From positions 89,752 to 153,751 of the forward strand of contig VZRG01001591.1 of NCBI GenBank assembly GCA_013397435.1: a DNA stretch of 64,000 bases. The letters run 5' to 3'. Position numbers and translations under genes: made by a program. The notes under the pieces were generated by a model. The model saw only the letters and a program-made list of their open reading frames with translations, ran no database searches and was not told where the DNA came from. Source of the DNA: Erythrocercus mccallii (Eukaryota > Chordata > Aves > Passeriformes > Dicruridae). Shown here in pieces: positions 25,001 to 39,300 of the stretch. How positions within the stretch are numbered: position 1 is the stretch's first letter; every line of letters starts with the position of its first letter.

Positions 25001-28000
25001 ACAGGATCAGGCTGCACACAGAGCAAGGGTCACTGCTTTGTGGAATATCCTCACAGATGCCTTCGTGGTTTTTGGGGTGTGGTGGGTGGTGGTGAAGTGG
25101 TGCGGCCTCTTTTTCCTGTGTTTCATTAATCCAAATGTAATTTGTTGTGGATTGAAAGACTAAGAAAGCAGAAGCAATGCCTCAGGGCTCCCCAGTACCT
25201 GCACTATGCCAAACTGGTCTCAGGAAAGTGCTGGGAGGCTGATGAGATGGGGCAAGAGGCTCCATTTATATGTGGGAAGAAACAGCAAGCTTTTAGACCA
25301 GTGCCATGAGACTAAATATTCCTTAGGCAGCAGATTTAGAAGCAGATTTTCCCCACAGTGGTCCCACTGCCACTGCAGTACCCTTCCTGCATCCACAGGC
25401 AATGGATATATCTGGTCAGAGATCATGCACCAGCCTGTGCACCTGCAGGGGAGCAGAGTGAATCCCAGCAGTCCTTCACTACCTGCACTGTCCAAGAGGC
25501 TGCAATGGTGCCTGGAGCTAAGCACAGGCACTGCCTGCCAAGGCGGAGGATGTGGAACCCCTGCTCCAAGTCAGGAGCCAGCAGGCTCTTCATTAATTTA
25601 ATCAGATAGCAATAAATAATGCCAGTAATAATAAGAAAGAATGGTTCCAGATTATTAATATCAAAACAAATCCAAACTGCTGATACACAAAAACTGTCCC
25701 ACTCCCCCCTTTCCCTGATTTTGTTGTGAGACTTCTTCAGTGCCACGTGTTATTAAACAGCTTTCCACCTCCAGCTCCACATAACATCCAAAATGTGATT
25801 GTTAATTTTTTTTCTCTGTTGTTCTAAAGAAAAGTCAGTGACAATGCTCTGGCATTGCACTAGGGAAACTGAGGCATGAGAATTGTGGAGGACTGCAGGG
25901 ACCATGTTGACTTTACCCGTGTCTCCACAGAGTGGCACAGGCTGGCTGTCATCCCCTCAGGATGGTTCAAGAGAGGCAACAACCAAACTGTGGATGAGGA
26001 TGGACCACCAGGCTTTTGTTTGCCCACTTTTAGACGAGCTGTCCCCAGCAGGGCTCTGTCCAAACCTGTGCCCACCAGCCAGCTGCTGCCAGATAAAGAA
26101 AAGGTGTCAACAGCTCCCAGGTGCCTGTCAGTCAGCAGAGATTTTCTGTGTTTGGGGCAGCAGAGGTGTGAACATCCTTGTGGAGTTGAGCCAGCAGTGT
26201 CAGTGGGGCGGCAGAATCCACCCTGCTCCCTCCAGCCAAACCTCCAGCCCAGTTGTGCACTCCAACAGCAGCCAGCAAATCCAGCTGGAAATCTTCAGGT
26301 TAGTGAGGTCTCCTCATGATACAGCACTGACCCTGTTCCTGGCTGCAGCCTGGCAACACACAATGGGAGACTGGGGTGGCTGGGTCTGGCTCTCAAGCAC
26401 TGCTGGTGCTGGATGACCAGGGAATTCTCATCCTAAGCAGGAGCAGCAGGCTTGATACTCCAGTGGGAGGTTTTCTAAGGTGAGGATTTTTCAAGGATTT
26501 TGCAGAGGTCCTTCTTTGAAAAAATGTGCTGTGCCTGAACTCGCTGCAGATAATTTGGCTTAGAAGCCACCTTCTGTGCTGGATTGTGCTTCTCATCCCA
26601 TTCACTCAGTGCTTTTGGCCTTTTCTGTGAAGAAAAACAGCAATTCAACCAGTCACCCTCCTGAGAAGTGACGATTTTGAGGAGATGATTAGAGGGAAGG
26701 TGCTCATGGTTACCTCTGGCAGGACTGAGCAGCCCCACACATCCAGGATCCCTGCAGGATGGTACTGGTCCCATGTCAGATCTACAGAGAAAGGAAAACT
26801 CAAACATGCATGATCTTTGCAGGCACCATCAACAGTGTGAGGCAAAACAGCTTTAAAAACACTTACTCATGTTTCCAGCCACTCCCAATACTGGAAACAT
26901 CACCAATGACAAATAATACCTTTTAGTCAATCTTGATTTTCTCTCTTTCTTCAGGACAAATCTAGCCAAACTGTTATCATATTACAAATGTCTGTGTACT
27001 TTTGCCATCTATTTCTCCTCCCTTTTGTTTTCTTTCCTTTGGTATTTTGCCTACTTTGAAAGACTTGAGGAAGAGCACTGACACTTCCCAAGAAATTCAG
27101 CATTAAAGACTTCCACACAGACATCTTATTGCAGGGCACAGGGCTACATCAATATCATGTCTTGTCAACACCTGTCCTGCTCAGAATTTAAGTTTCCATT
27201 TGTCTTGTTCTTGGGTGACTGCTGCTGTTAACTCTTAGTATCAGCAGAGGGGTGAGAAAGGCAATTTCTTTCAATCATTGAGCTGAGACCTAAAAGAGAT
27301 TGTATTTAATACACAGCCTTCTCTCCCACTGCACTGTGGTTGTGACCACCTCATTTAGAAATCACTTAGACACACACCATAAGTGGAAATACTCTCTGAT
27401 TTTCTAATTATGTTTATACACACAGAGTCAATAAACTGGAAACTATAAGATACTTATCAGTACTGTCGGACTTTCCTTGCTTAGAAAAATCTTTGAAACT
27501 GCCCATCTGGTTTTAGATCTTAAGTACCTCACATGTGTCTCCTACAGAAGAACCTCCTCCATGCAGGATTTTAGGAAATTCTTTCAATATTTATCTCTGT
27601 CCAAGCACTCAAAGATATTTAGGATATAACCCTAATATTGAATAGGTTTTGAATACCAGTTATCACCAGGGTAGGGGAGGGAGAGCAAGGAGAGAATCCT
27701 TTGACGCATTCATGGTGAGTACCAGGGGAAGGATCCCTTGAATTTGATTTGAGTAGGTCATATTAGGGGTGGCTGCCATTGTGAATCACTGACCAGAGAA
27801 GCAGGGAGATGGTCAGGGTTGATTTGGTCACCTGTCAGTAGCAGCTTTTACAGTGACCCATTTTTTTTCTCCAGGAAAACATCACCCGTTCAACAGACCA
27901 GCTTAAAAACAACCAAAAGAGAGAACCCACCTCTTCTTCGCCACCAAGACCCAAAGAACCTTCACAAAGCCTGTCCATTCAACTGGTGAACAGCCCCCTC

Positions 28001-28770
28001 CACATCCATGTGACCATCAGCTGTGGTCACCTGAAGTAACTCCAGCCTGAGGGCCATGCCCAAATTCCCTCATGGGATGATTTCCACCACAGCATGTCTG
28101 CACCCCCATAGTCCCTCCTGGTTTCCAGCATATTCACAGAGAACAAGTAGAATTTTGGCATCCTTTCACTGCAGGGCATATGTTTGGCAGGGATTGGCCT
28201 CCTTAAATGCTAGATTGAGATATGCTGAGCACAACTTTCCATTACTTCAGAGACAGCTGTTTCACTATAAAGCACAGAAATTGAGTTTAAGCTTTCTAAT
28301 TCCCCTACAAAGCCAAAATTTGAAGTAAAAAGCAGTCTGGAAAACATGGGAAGTGATTTCACTGTTTGTTGAATGAGTTGTTCAAACCTTAGGCTCAAAG
28401 GGAAAGCACTGAAGATGAAAACATAGCACAACCCTATTTTACAGGTGAATCTCTCATAGATGACACAAGCTGTAGTCCTAACCCATGTTCCTCTGTGTTG
28501 AAGGATTTTTCCCCCATCTGAAATCCCCTATTGACTGTGCTAAACAACATTACTGTGATGTGTGCATTGCCCCAGGCTAGGACTTGCCTTAAGACATCAA
28601 GGTGCCCGTGAACAGCATCTCCACATCTCTCCTACAGATCTGAAAATCTGTCTTGTTGCTCAGGGAAAGCTGAGAAAAGTGTCAGGTAACATTTCCAAGC
28701 AAAGACACCTAAAGGAGTTTCAGAACAATGCCATGGCAAAGTTCTCCTTATATATTCAGTAGCCTAAATT
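22041..28770. other. Unique sequence, partly GC-richer (22-26.5 kb)
   Basis: GC content rises, and with it the length of chance open frames, including the window's longest (177 codons, 25883-26416, overlapped by a 147-codon frame in another phase). None resembles a known protein. About 22040-22780 has some LTR-like character on the minus strand but no confirmed ends. Acceptor-like sites at 24258 and 27874 precede open frames of 54 codons. A near-tandem copy of CTTCTGTTTTAGGA lies at about 22805-22837. Confidence 0.5.
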
Positions 28771-29300
28771 CATAGAATCAGAGAATGGTTTGGGTTGGAA
28801 GGAACTTAAAAGCTCTTCTCTTTCCAACCCCCTGCTATGGGCAGGGGCAACTTCCACTATCCCAGTTTGTTCCAAACCCTGTCCAGCTTGGCCTGGGACA
28901 TTCCCAGGGATCCAGGGGCAGACACAGCTTCTCTGGGCACCTTGTGCCAGGACCTCCCCACCCTCACAGGGAAAAATTTTTTCCTAATATATGAAGCAGG
29001 TAATCTAGACCTACTCTCTTTCAGTTTGCAGCTATTTCCCCGTGTCTTGTCACTCTGGGCCCTTGTAAAAGTCTCTTTCCATCTTTCCTGCAGGGTCCGT
29101 TCAAGCACTGAAAAGCTGCAATCAGCTCACCCTGAAGCTTTCCTCTTTTCCAGGCTGAGCAACTCTCCCATCTTTTCCTCCCAGCAGAGCTGCTCCATCC
29201 CTCTGACCATCCTGCTGCTTCCTCCTCTGGCCTGGCTGCAGCAGCTCCGGGTCCTCCCTGCACTGGGGATCCCAGACTTCAGGACTTCAGCTGCTGAACC
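28771..29300 (-). mobile_element. CR1 LINE 3' fragment, about 530 bp
   Basis: The plus strand reads 'catagaatcagagaatggtt' and then 'tgggttggaaggaactt', the reverse complement of a CR1 3' end with its ATTCTATG tail. Further diagnostic blocks follow: 'ccccctgctatgggcagggg' (about 28828), 'cacttgtgccaggacct'-like sequence, 'ccaccctcacagggaaaaat' (about 28958), 'cttttccaggctgagcaact' (about 29144) and 'gctccatccctctgaccatc' (about 29190). The element is 5'-truncated near 29300, as most CR1 copies are, and carries only the 3' UTR and end of ORF2. The 184-codon open frame across it (28837-29391, plus) is antisense to the element and not a gene. The right boundary is approximate. Confidence 0.93.
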
Positions 29301-32300
29301 GACGTGGCAGAGACGCGACACCACCTCAACCAGGGACATCAGGGAGCCCAGTACCACCAGGGAATTTCTATGTGTCCTTCAGGGAAGTTAGAATCTCACT
29401 GTTAGGATTCTGCCTCATCCTTTCTCACCTCTCACACTTCCTGCTCCTGAATGTTTGCTGCTAACTCATTTTTTAAGCCTTCAGCTTGACTCTGGTGAAA
29501 GATGCTGTTTTGACTTAGGGAGCTTTTCATCTTATTTCCTCCTCCTGTCCACTGAAGTGGAGGAGACAGAAGCTGGGTGGAGCAGCCAGCCAAGGTGAGA
29601 GGCACTATTTATAGTTTCTCTTGCATTTTTTATCTAAGGAAATGAAAAAATTAATTCAGAACTGTTCAAATTCTTTTTTATCTGTATTTCATACGTTAGT
29701 AATGTTTTCCTCCATTTGTGTAGAAGCCTTTTTATTCTGATTGACTGCACTTATATTCAGAGAAAATTATTACTTGATGAAAGATAAATGCAAACTTAAA
29801 TGCTTTGGCAATAAGCATGTAGTTTTTCCTTTCCTCTTTTGTAGGCTGGCAAAATAGGAAAAGCCAGTGCAGATTTGGCACTTTTCCCAAAAGAGATACT
29901 TCTGGTTTTGTTAAGAATGCTCAGAATGCTTAGATCCAATCATTCATCTTTTATTTCAAGAAATGCTTCTGAACTGCATACCAGCCATGAACTGTGCCTG
30001 TGCTAAAGTAAGTCAAAAAATATTACCTAGGTTTTGAACATGAAATATGAAATTCAATTCATTCTTGCAAGAGCTATCCGGGCACTTGACTGACTACTTG
30101 AACATCAAGATGTGTATTTCTACTTTTTCCAATTGAGAACTTACATTAAAAAATGAAACAGCCCTCCAAGAGCAAGTTAACTACATACTAAGTTCTAGAA
30201 GTATTCTTGTTCCAATTGTCCTGAATGCTTCCAGGACTTCCAGTTCAAACAAAACCTCACTGGAATCCGAGGACTGAATGTGTCTCAGCCAATTTTTTTC
30301 TTAAATCAGTAAGATTTATTATTTATTTTAATTCAGGGCTGTGACTATATGGAGATTAAAGATGGTTGTAAAGCAGATTTTTTTTTCCTTAGTTTCCAGT
30401 GTTTGGGGTTTTTTTCAAAATATTTTCCCCTTTTTTAAATGAAATTTTAAATCTCTTCAGCTTGTTTTTAGCACTTCTAATAATTTCAAACAGAATTTTA
30501 CTACTATATTTTAAAGAACCTGGCACAGTCCTGAAAAACACTGGCTTTAATTGAATTGGTTCTTCTTATGTGGTATGTATCATACAGGAAAAATTTTTGT
30601 CTCAGAGCATTACAAGGCTTCTGTTCAAGGGCTCTGTAGTGCTTCTTCTTCATGCTGCAGCATGAAAATGCCTTTCCCTCACATTCAGTGCATCACACCT
30701 GATAAACCCTTTAGTGTTACCATTGACAATAATTCCAATTAATCCAGTAACAATAACTCCAAAAATCTATGCATTTGCATGTAGGCAACCATCAGAGTGA
30801 AAAGTCTCTACCCTAATTATAAAAGACTATGAGGAATTCCCCGTTTTGTGCTATTTCCATTGGTGAAGACGTCAATTTGGCTCAGAGGGTGCCTGATTTA
30901 GGCAGAGTTAGAGTGGTCAGGGAGCTGAGGAGCCAAGGCACAGCCAGCTGTGCCTCCATGTGCTTCGTTTGACAAAACAGGGGCTGTCAGAGCAGCTGTG
31001 CCAAGGGCAGATCTAAGCTGTGACTGAGCCTGTTGTCAATCACAGTGCTCCAAAGACAGAGATGTTGCAATTGGTGGGAGGGGGAGATGGATGAAGAGCT
31101 TGGCAGGACTTCAGCCTACGCTTAGTCCTGGTAAGGACAAAGAGTTTCCACAGCCCAGTGGTTTTCTCAAGCATCAGGGTTTCTTATTAAAAAGTCATCT
31201 CCTGACCTAAGTGTCCTTCTTGGGAATGCAGGTTCATCAGTAAGACGCAGCCTGGGCTGTGAGCTTCATGCTAAAAAAATTTGATTGCTTCCATCTGAAG
31301 GTTTGATCCTTCAGTTATGAAGATCTTTTTAATTAGATGATATTCATTTCATTAACTCTGCTTTCAGAATATAAGAGTTTAACAGCAGGGACTGATTATT
31401 CTTTTCAGTGCAATGTAGCTTTTTTTATTTTTTTACGATCCAGTTGGGAAATACTTTTGGGAAACACTTGTTCAAAACAAAACAAGACAAAAAGAAGGAT
31501 TTTTCTAAGCCAAGAAATAATGATCCTAGAGAAATATTTTGACTAGAGAAGGTTATGTAGGGGTGGTACAAATGATGTACCTTTGTTGCTAGTCTGAATT
31601 CAGGACAATGAAAAGTGCAACAAATTGAAATCACAGCACACCATGGGGTAATTAGGACCTGAACGCAACAAGAGGCTTTCTGCATGCACCCTCACTTATT
31701 TCCCTCATCTGTACTTCCCTTCTCCATCAGCCAGACTCCAAGCCCCTTAGAACTGATGGCAAACTTTCCACTGGTCCACAGAGGCTGTGGACCAGATCCT
31801 TCAGGCTTGGAGTGTTTGCCCATTCAACAGGTTGAAATGAAAACAGGCAGAGGCAGAAGGATGTAGACAGTAAACCCCCAGACCTATGTTGATAATTTGA
31901 GGTATTAATCTTTATTTCTTAAAAAAAAAAATAATCCACCCCAAAAAACAACACACATCATTTTCTGAAAAGCCTTCTTGTGAGAAGCTCTGGGCTGACA
32001 CTTTAAACACACCAGAAAAAATAAATATTAAGTGTCCAGAAATGCAGCACTATCCAATGCCAGGCCAGAGCTGTTTCCCACTGCTGGTGTTTTCCCCTTG
32101 GTCATCCAAAGTGACTTTGAAGAGCAAGGGATGTATGTCCTACTCCTCCAGGCACTTACCAGCTCTTTATGGGGCTGGATCAGGAAGGGAAGCCCTTCAG
32201 CTGGGGGAATGCCAAGGGAAACAGGCAGACTGAGCACAGCAGGGACAGGCTGCCCCATCTGAGAGTGGACCTGGGAGTGGGAACCAACAGAAGCCTCTTG

Positions 32301-35300
32301 AGCACCACAGATTTTACTTGTTTTGCTTCTGTTGCAAAGTGTGACTCATCAGGTGGTTAGGAGAGGATGGACAGGCGGTAAACTGACCAGCCACAGTATC
32401 TGGCACAGATCTCCTGGTGATGTCAGCATGTCAGCATGTCAGCTGTGGGAAAAGGATTCCTGCTCAAGTCTTTTAAAAAGATGAGTCCTTTTCTTTTAAA
32501 GGCAGCCTCCCCCAGATTTCAGGTCTACAGCCAAAGGCACACACAGCCCTAAATGTGTCCACAGGAGACAGGACATCCTTGTCACCAAAGAGTGGCCTGC
32601 GCCGTGTAGATGCAGAAATCTGCCACAAAACCCCCAGCACTGATGGGTGTTCCTTGATTTCCCTCCTTCAAACTTGACTTCCCCTCCTTCTTCCACTGGA
32701 TTTCATTCAATGTAAGCTGTGACTGTACAACCTGGGCCAAATGAAAAACTGTCCAGCAGACTTAAATTTTAATTCTTATTCTTTTGGGGTCTTCTGTTTT
32801 TCAATGTAAGTGTTTCATTATGTTATATGGCGCCTTTGCTCTAGAGGAGCTGTAAAAATAAAAGTGCTGCTACATTATGTTATTGTGGATTCTGCTTTTC
32901 AGCAATGCTCCAGTTGATGAAGATTTTGTCTGCTAATCTGGGTGACTGATAGCACTGTGAAAGTCAGGACCATGAGGAGAATGGGAACACGCTACATCGG
33001 ACATTGAAAACCCGGCAACTTTTGCCATTGGAATTTGGAGCCAAGATTCTGTCCTATAAATCTAAGGAGTGCCTCCAGCTATAAGAGCACCAGCAAGAAG
33101 GCTGACAGCCCCTCAAATGCTATAAACCTGGGTGAAATGTTAATGTTGCAATGAACGAGGTTGGCAAATATCATGCACATCTTTGTTTCTTCTGCTGGAG
33201 AGCGTGCAGAAAAAAATTAGGTTGCTCTATGGTGTGATAGATGAAGGACCTCGATCTGGCCATGAGAACAGAGGTTATAGGAGCCCTGGGTGAGGTTGAA
33301 CAGGTCACTCCTGCTGGTTCTTCATTCGTAGCCTTTATTTTATCCCTTGCATCAAATGAAGACTCTACAACACCATGCACTGCCTTCAGTTGCTTAGAGT
33401 GATAGTAACCAAGTCCTGCCTATCTCACATCAGGCACCTAAAGCTCATGTTTTTCCAAAGGATCTTCCCTTATTCTTCACATGTTGGGAAGGACAGACAC
33501 AGATATGACATTCTCTGATGTCTTGATGAATCATGGATAGCAGAAAATGGAGGAAGCTTATACTGCTGACTCTGCATGGGGTTTGTGTGCTATAAATATG
33601 GTGTGAGGGGTGTATTTCCTCTGCAAACAGGAGAAGACTTTGGATAATATCCCATTAAGTGAGCACAGATGGTCCCACATACAAAATCAGCTCAGATTCT
33701 CACAGACAATAGAGTAAAAATTTGTGATTAAAACTATGTTTAATGAAGATATGATGTAGGCCTAAGCTGGGCCCAAACTACAAACACAATCTCATCAAGC
33801 AGTTTATATCAGGGCTTTATTACCTTTTCCACCCAGGCCAGTGGACCAATATTTGGCATGGCCACCCAGCTGGATTTTTATAGGGGCAGCTCATATTCCT
33901 GACATGAAGTGCACAACCACAGAGTGGTTTTAATCCAGCTGCAGGAAGCCAAGCCTGCAGCTTGGTTACACAGAGTGCTGAGGGGACAGAAAAACACACC
34001 ACCACTTGCTCAGGAGCCATGGCATGAACCTGGGAGCCCTGAGGCTGGGTCTGCTGTGCCTCTGGCTGGGTTGATCCTGTTCTCAGCTCCTCCACCTTCC
34101 CAGCTGAAGGCCCTTTAGGAGGAGAGGGCATTTCTCCACGTGTGTGCACCCAGGGATGTGGTGAGGGAGACAAGAGATGCCTTCAACACAAGGAGGGAGA
34201 CACAGGGTGATTTCCACCGACACTAAAAGGAGGGGAGATCAAACCTCACCATGGTGGTTGCTTTTACCTGGCCCATACCAACAAGAAAGGTCTTTTCCAG
34301 AGCAGGGAAGGAGAAATCATCACCCCATGGAGGCTGAGCCTAAGCATTCACTCTTTCTCTCATCCCAAAGGTGCAGGCTACAGGGGTCCTCAGAGTACCT
34401 CAACAACCCCTCCTGATGAAAGGTAAAGCCCTGCAACATGATGTTTTCCTCTCCTCAAATCTTTTCCGCTGGAGAGACTGTGGTCAAGGTTTGGACTGAG
34501 AGTGGCCCTCCTTTTGTGATCAGTTCTCACTATGTGGCTTCCAGTGCTCTTTTATGATGTTCTTCTCCACTATTCTTCTCTGCACTTTGAAGTGCTCTTG
34601 CATGAAACAGCACGACATAAAATAAAATGACACTCATTATTAACACAAATGAAACATTTGGTTTCAATTATCTCCCCTCTCTCCAGTTGTGAGGAGTGAG
34701 AAATCACTCGTAAACCAGGCAACATTTTAAGAAATTGCAGATTTTACAGAGCAAGGGAAAGGAAGAAAAACAGGCCTTGAGATACTGAGGTTGTCACAGT
34801 AAAGAAAATGATAAGAGAGAAAAAGAAACTGGTCTGGGGTACTTCCAGCATGCATGGACAGAGCTGCATGGGCTGAGGATGAGAACAAAGTTAAGCACCA
34901 AAGCAGAAATGTCAATTAAAGCCTTTAACTCAGAACTAGCTGTGCCACTGACCGAGGGAGTGACCTCTGGAAAGCCACTTTGCCTCTTTGCTTCTGTTTC
35001 CCACAGAAGGTCCATTTGACCTGTAAAAAAGGAACTGTAGGAGGAAAGGGTCTCTTGGTGAAGGATTTCTTCCTGATCTCTCTCTATACTTCCCAGCTTC
35101 AGAAGGATATTTCTAGGCAGAATTTCTCTAAGTCTTCCACAACAAGGAAAAGTGCACCTTAAAAAAAAACCAAAACAAAATGCACCAAATCCAACACAAT
35201 ATTTGTCTCTTTACTAATTCTGCTAACTTTACAATAACTTTTCCCCCTTTTTATTCTGACAATGTTGAACCCTTAGAAACAGATTGCATGGACTCTTGAA

Positions 35301-36350
35301 TGAAGAGCAATAAAAAGTTTTTACAGTATGCAAAACAGGCTTCCATTCAACCTCAGGGTAGTGCAGTCCCATTATCCCAGCCTGTTTCATAAAACAGCTG
35401 CCCTGACAGCCCATGTCAATATGGAATGCACTCAGCTCTGGGTTTTTTCATCCCTGCTTAAAAATGATCCCCTCTAACATAGGCTGTGATGCACAGCAAT
35501 TGGCATTCCATAGCCTTGAACACATCTTGAGAGTAGGACCTCAGCAAAACCCTCTCCAGAGGCTGTAGGACCCAGCATAAAGACACCCCCTTTTTCCCCT
35601 TTTCCTTGAAATAGACACAATGCAGCCCAAAGCTCTGTAGGACCAACGTCAGATGTAGCTGGGCTGAGCAGTTTGCTATGTGCAGGCTGTACCAGTGAGA
35701 AAAGGATTGGCTAACATGAGGTTTTTGGATCCCTGAGAGGTCCCTGGTCTCTCCTGAGCCACGGCACAGATGCTGTTTGGAAGTGCATGGCACCACAGTA
35801 CACAGATGTTAGGAAGGAAGGGAAGCAAAATACAGCATGAGCTGTAGAAGAAACTTTAAGTAAGCTGAAAGCTATTACTCATATGAGAACTAGAACCTCC
35901 ACCCAAGATCCCCTAGTTTTCTCCAGCAGTGCAACAGGGACCAATAATAATAATAATTTTTAAAAAATTAAATTTTTTTCTTTTTCCGAAAGAGTTTTTA
36001 AGGAAATTGCCTTGTGGCAGAAAGATAGTATGGGACAGCTGTTTCTTTTTTCTTTCCAAGAGGGTTTTTTTTTTTGCTATGAAACCAAGAAACTTTATGA
36101 AAACTGAGTAATTCTATGGGAAAAATAAACATTTTTTGCAGCTGTTTAATTTATTTATATTTTTGTGTGTGACAATAAAGGAACCTCTTTTTTTCTGCCA
36201 TGCAACTGCAGCAAAAGTCCCAAAGAGCAATGAAGAGCAGATTTGCAGAGGGAGAAGTGCATTTGTTGTTCCTACATTTGGTGTCAACTTGCAGTGTTGA
36301 AAAGCAGATAAAAGCCTGAGGGTGGGACTAGAACATGTGCAGTTAATATC
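29301..36350. other. Unique AT-rich sequence, no gene recognised
   Basis: No gene or clear transposon is recognised. An ATTTGCAT octamer lies at 30773-30780 within an AT-rich, ATTA-containing patch. Three perfect copies of an 8-mer lie at 32420-32443. Open frames are all below 120 codons. Confidence 0.55.
32420..32443. repeat. Three perfect tandem copies of ATGTCAGC
   Basis: ATGTCAGC is repeated exactly three times with no spacer. A copy-number change from replication slippage is the simplest origin. Confidence 0.95.
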
Positions 36351-36367
36351 TTTTTTTTTTTTTTTTT
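36351..36367. repeat. T17 homopolymer
   Basis: Seventeen consecutive T. It could be the poly(A) tail of a minus-strand retrocopy, but I recognise no retrocopy body beside it. Confidence 0.95.
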
Positions 36368-39300
36368 ACCTTGTTCATCTCTCCAGAAGGAGATAGTGTG
36401 ACATTCTCACTTTCTTAGAAGTGGTATAATACAGGAGCAGTGGGACCAGTCTTTGGATAAAATCCCTGGAAGGAGAGACCTCTGCCCTAACACTTCAAGA
36501 ATTTGGAGCTTTGCTTCAAATGTATTTTTAAGCACCCTTGGCAGCAGGGGTCTGTGACTCTGAGCAGCTCCAGGGGACTGCAGTGGCCACTAAACATGGC
36601 ATGCATGAGAGGTTTGTATTTGTTTGTCCATCTTGTGGCCAGCATGGTCCTCAGCCAGGTTTGGATGATAACAAGGAAAACTAGTTGGGGCATGCTGTGC
36701 TCCTTGGGTTTTTTTTCAGAAATCACAGCTCTTCCTGCCCACCTGGCCATTAGCCAAAAAGGAATCTGTCACAGCTGGTGCTTGTTGCCTTCCATTCTAG
36801 TCCCTGAGAACATCCCATGGCTGGTGCTGCTTCTACACTTGGGAATGCAGGTCCTTGTTGAAGCTCACTGGGGCTGGCAAAGACCAAGAGCCTGTGTCTT
36901 CTGATGTGCATTTTCAGGGAGAATGTGTTCTGTCTTGGTTTGTTTCTGTAGGGGTTATTGTTTGATTGTGTAGGGTGAGGAAATGTGCCCTGTGAAATGG
37001 GCAGAGCTGATCTCCCTCAATTATAAAGCAAAAAATACTCCACAGAGTGGACAATGAGCCAAAAGCTTTGAAAAGGTGTTTCACTTAGGTTTTCACATTA
37101 TTAATACAACTATAACACATGACATTAAATGCAGCTGACCTTTCTCTTTTGTTTTTCTTTACAAATCTCCAAACACAGGATTTTCTGAGTATAATTCTGT
37201 ACTTGGTTTTTCAAAAGGGTTGAATAACCCATGTTTTTCATTAGAGATTCATAATCATTAGCCTTGCCTGTCTCCCATTGAACAAGGAGCAGAATCAAAG
37301 CTGTGCCCCAAATACACTATCTCCTTTCACCCAGAAAACCACCTTCTCTCCTCTTAGCTCCCAGCTTGGTTTTCCACCACCAAAGAGCTGCCTACAGCTC
37401 CAGATTTTCCTCTCAGCCCAAATTGTTCCAGATCTCCCTCCTCTGGAGGCTGCAAGTCTTCATTTCTCTGCCTCTAATTGGCTCTGTCACAGAGCTAGGC
37501 AGTGCAGGAAGCTGCAGAGATACACCAGAGCGTGGCCAGTGAACTCCCCACAGACAATAAGCTGTCACCTTTGCTATGGCAAAGTCCCCAGAACACAGCA
37601 CACACACCCCAGGAATCTGGCCCCAGTTTTGGTTTGCCATCCTGTGCAGCTGGGGAATAAGAGGTTTCTATTGAATGTCAGCTCTTATTTATTAGAACTT
37701 GCAGTCAAACAATAGGCCACACACAGGGAATGTCTGACATATTGAAAAATTTGTGTGCAGCTCTGTAAACACCTCATCCTTGTTTATGTGCATGTGTGAA
37801 GGCAGGGACACTCTCTCCTTCATAATTCACAAGCTGCTTCTGGACTTCTGGGCAGCCACTTTGATTCTCTGGTTAGATGCATGCATGTCCTCTTCCCTGA
37901 GAGCCAAAAGGGCCAAAATACAGCCCGTGCTGAGCAGCCACAATCCTGCAGAAGGATTCTCTGTCAAGCAGATACTTTCTCCCAGCATCACAACCATTCC
38001 TGCTTGTCTCCTCAGATGTGCCATGGACCGTCAGTGAGTTACAAGAGATAACAGATCTCATATTTGCTTTCATGTTGGGAAGCAAAAAGCAGCAACAGGC
38101 CCATGTTACTGTGGCTGGGGTGGTGGGGGGAAGACTCACCAAATTTACCTAGCTCAAAAGCAGAAAAAATTGGAAAAAAAACCTATCATTTTCCCTGGAG
38201 ACAACCTTCTTCTGACACTTCTTGGAAATTCTCACATGAATGTTTCTAGATCTACTTCTGTAGATGTTTGAAAATTAGATAAATTATTTCAAGTGCCTTA
38301 CGACATTGAAATGCAACTTGGATGGGGAAAGTTGTCGTTTTTTGGGAAATCCAAAAAGAATGAGGTTGCAGAAGTTGGGAGGTTGTTGGTATGCTTTGGA
38401 TAGGACATTGTCAGTATCCTTTGAGCACTTCACAGCATTTCTGCCTCCCTGCACTCTAGAGGAACTCTAACCCAGCCTAAAGGTGACTAAAGAGGTCTAA
38501 AGGCAAAGAAAACACAGGAGAGGTGCTACCATGCCCAATTACCATTACCTGTCAAGGAACACAAAAGAGCAAGAAAGGTTATTGCCCTAAGTGATGACAC
38601 TGAAAAGCCAGACTCATTTACTTTAAAGCTCCACTCACTTTCTTAAACCAGGGTTATTAAATCCACAAAAGGAAATAAAAACTGGTGAAATGGCATATCT
38701 GAGGGCAGGTCAGCACATTCTCCTCCACATAGAAATGGGGCCACACTGAACAGCAAATAAAGTGCTCAGGATCTAGACTAGAGCATGGGGAAATGGCTTG
38801 GATTTTGTGCTGTCAGGCATTAATTTGCCTTTTTCTACCATGTCTCCAAATATCTTTGACCATATTTTCACCTCACTTTTCCTTCAGAGCTGCTCACTGC
38901 TCACTGGCATGGGCTGGACTGTAAAGGCAGTCACCTAATATTACTTATCATGCTCTCTGCAGCATTTATTCATGCTTTTTTTGTGATTTTCAAAAAATTG
39001 CTTGCTTGTGTGTGAAAATCCATCCTGTTTATGTGCCCTAGGTGAGACACCTGAAACCCCCAGCCATTGCCAGAAATGATGTGGCTTTGAGGGTCATTGC
39101 CCCTACACATGGTGCCCAGAACCAGAGGAGCATCAGGAATCACTCCTGTGCCTCTTGAAGAAGAGATCTGTAGAGATCTAGCACACTTCAAGACAAGAGA
39201 GGCCCAAATTAAATGTTAAAATGAAAGCCAAAGAAAGGCATTTGAAATTAATACGAGCAGACATACTATTTGAAGCCACACAGTTTTTTGTAAAGTCCAC

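Noticed and set aside
25883..26416. Longest open frame in the window (177 codons, plus), overlapped by a 147-codon frame in another phase
   Set aside because: It begins at a non-ATG codon, shows no recognisable domain, and lies in a GC-richer patch where stops are rarer. Frames of this size are expected about once by chance in 64 kb over six frames.
28837..29391. 184-codon plus-strand frame
   Set aside because: It is antisense read-through of a CR1 fragment.
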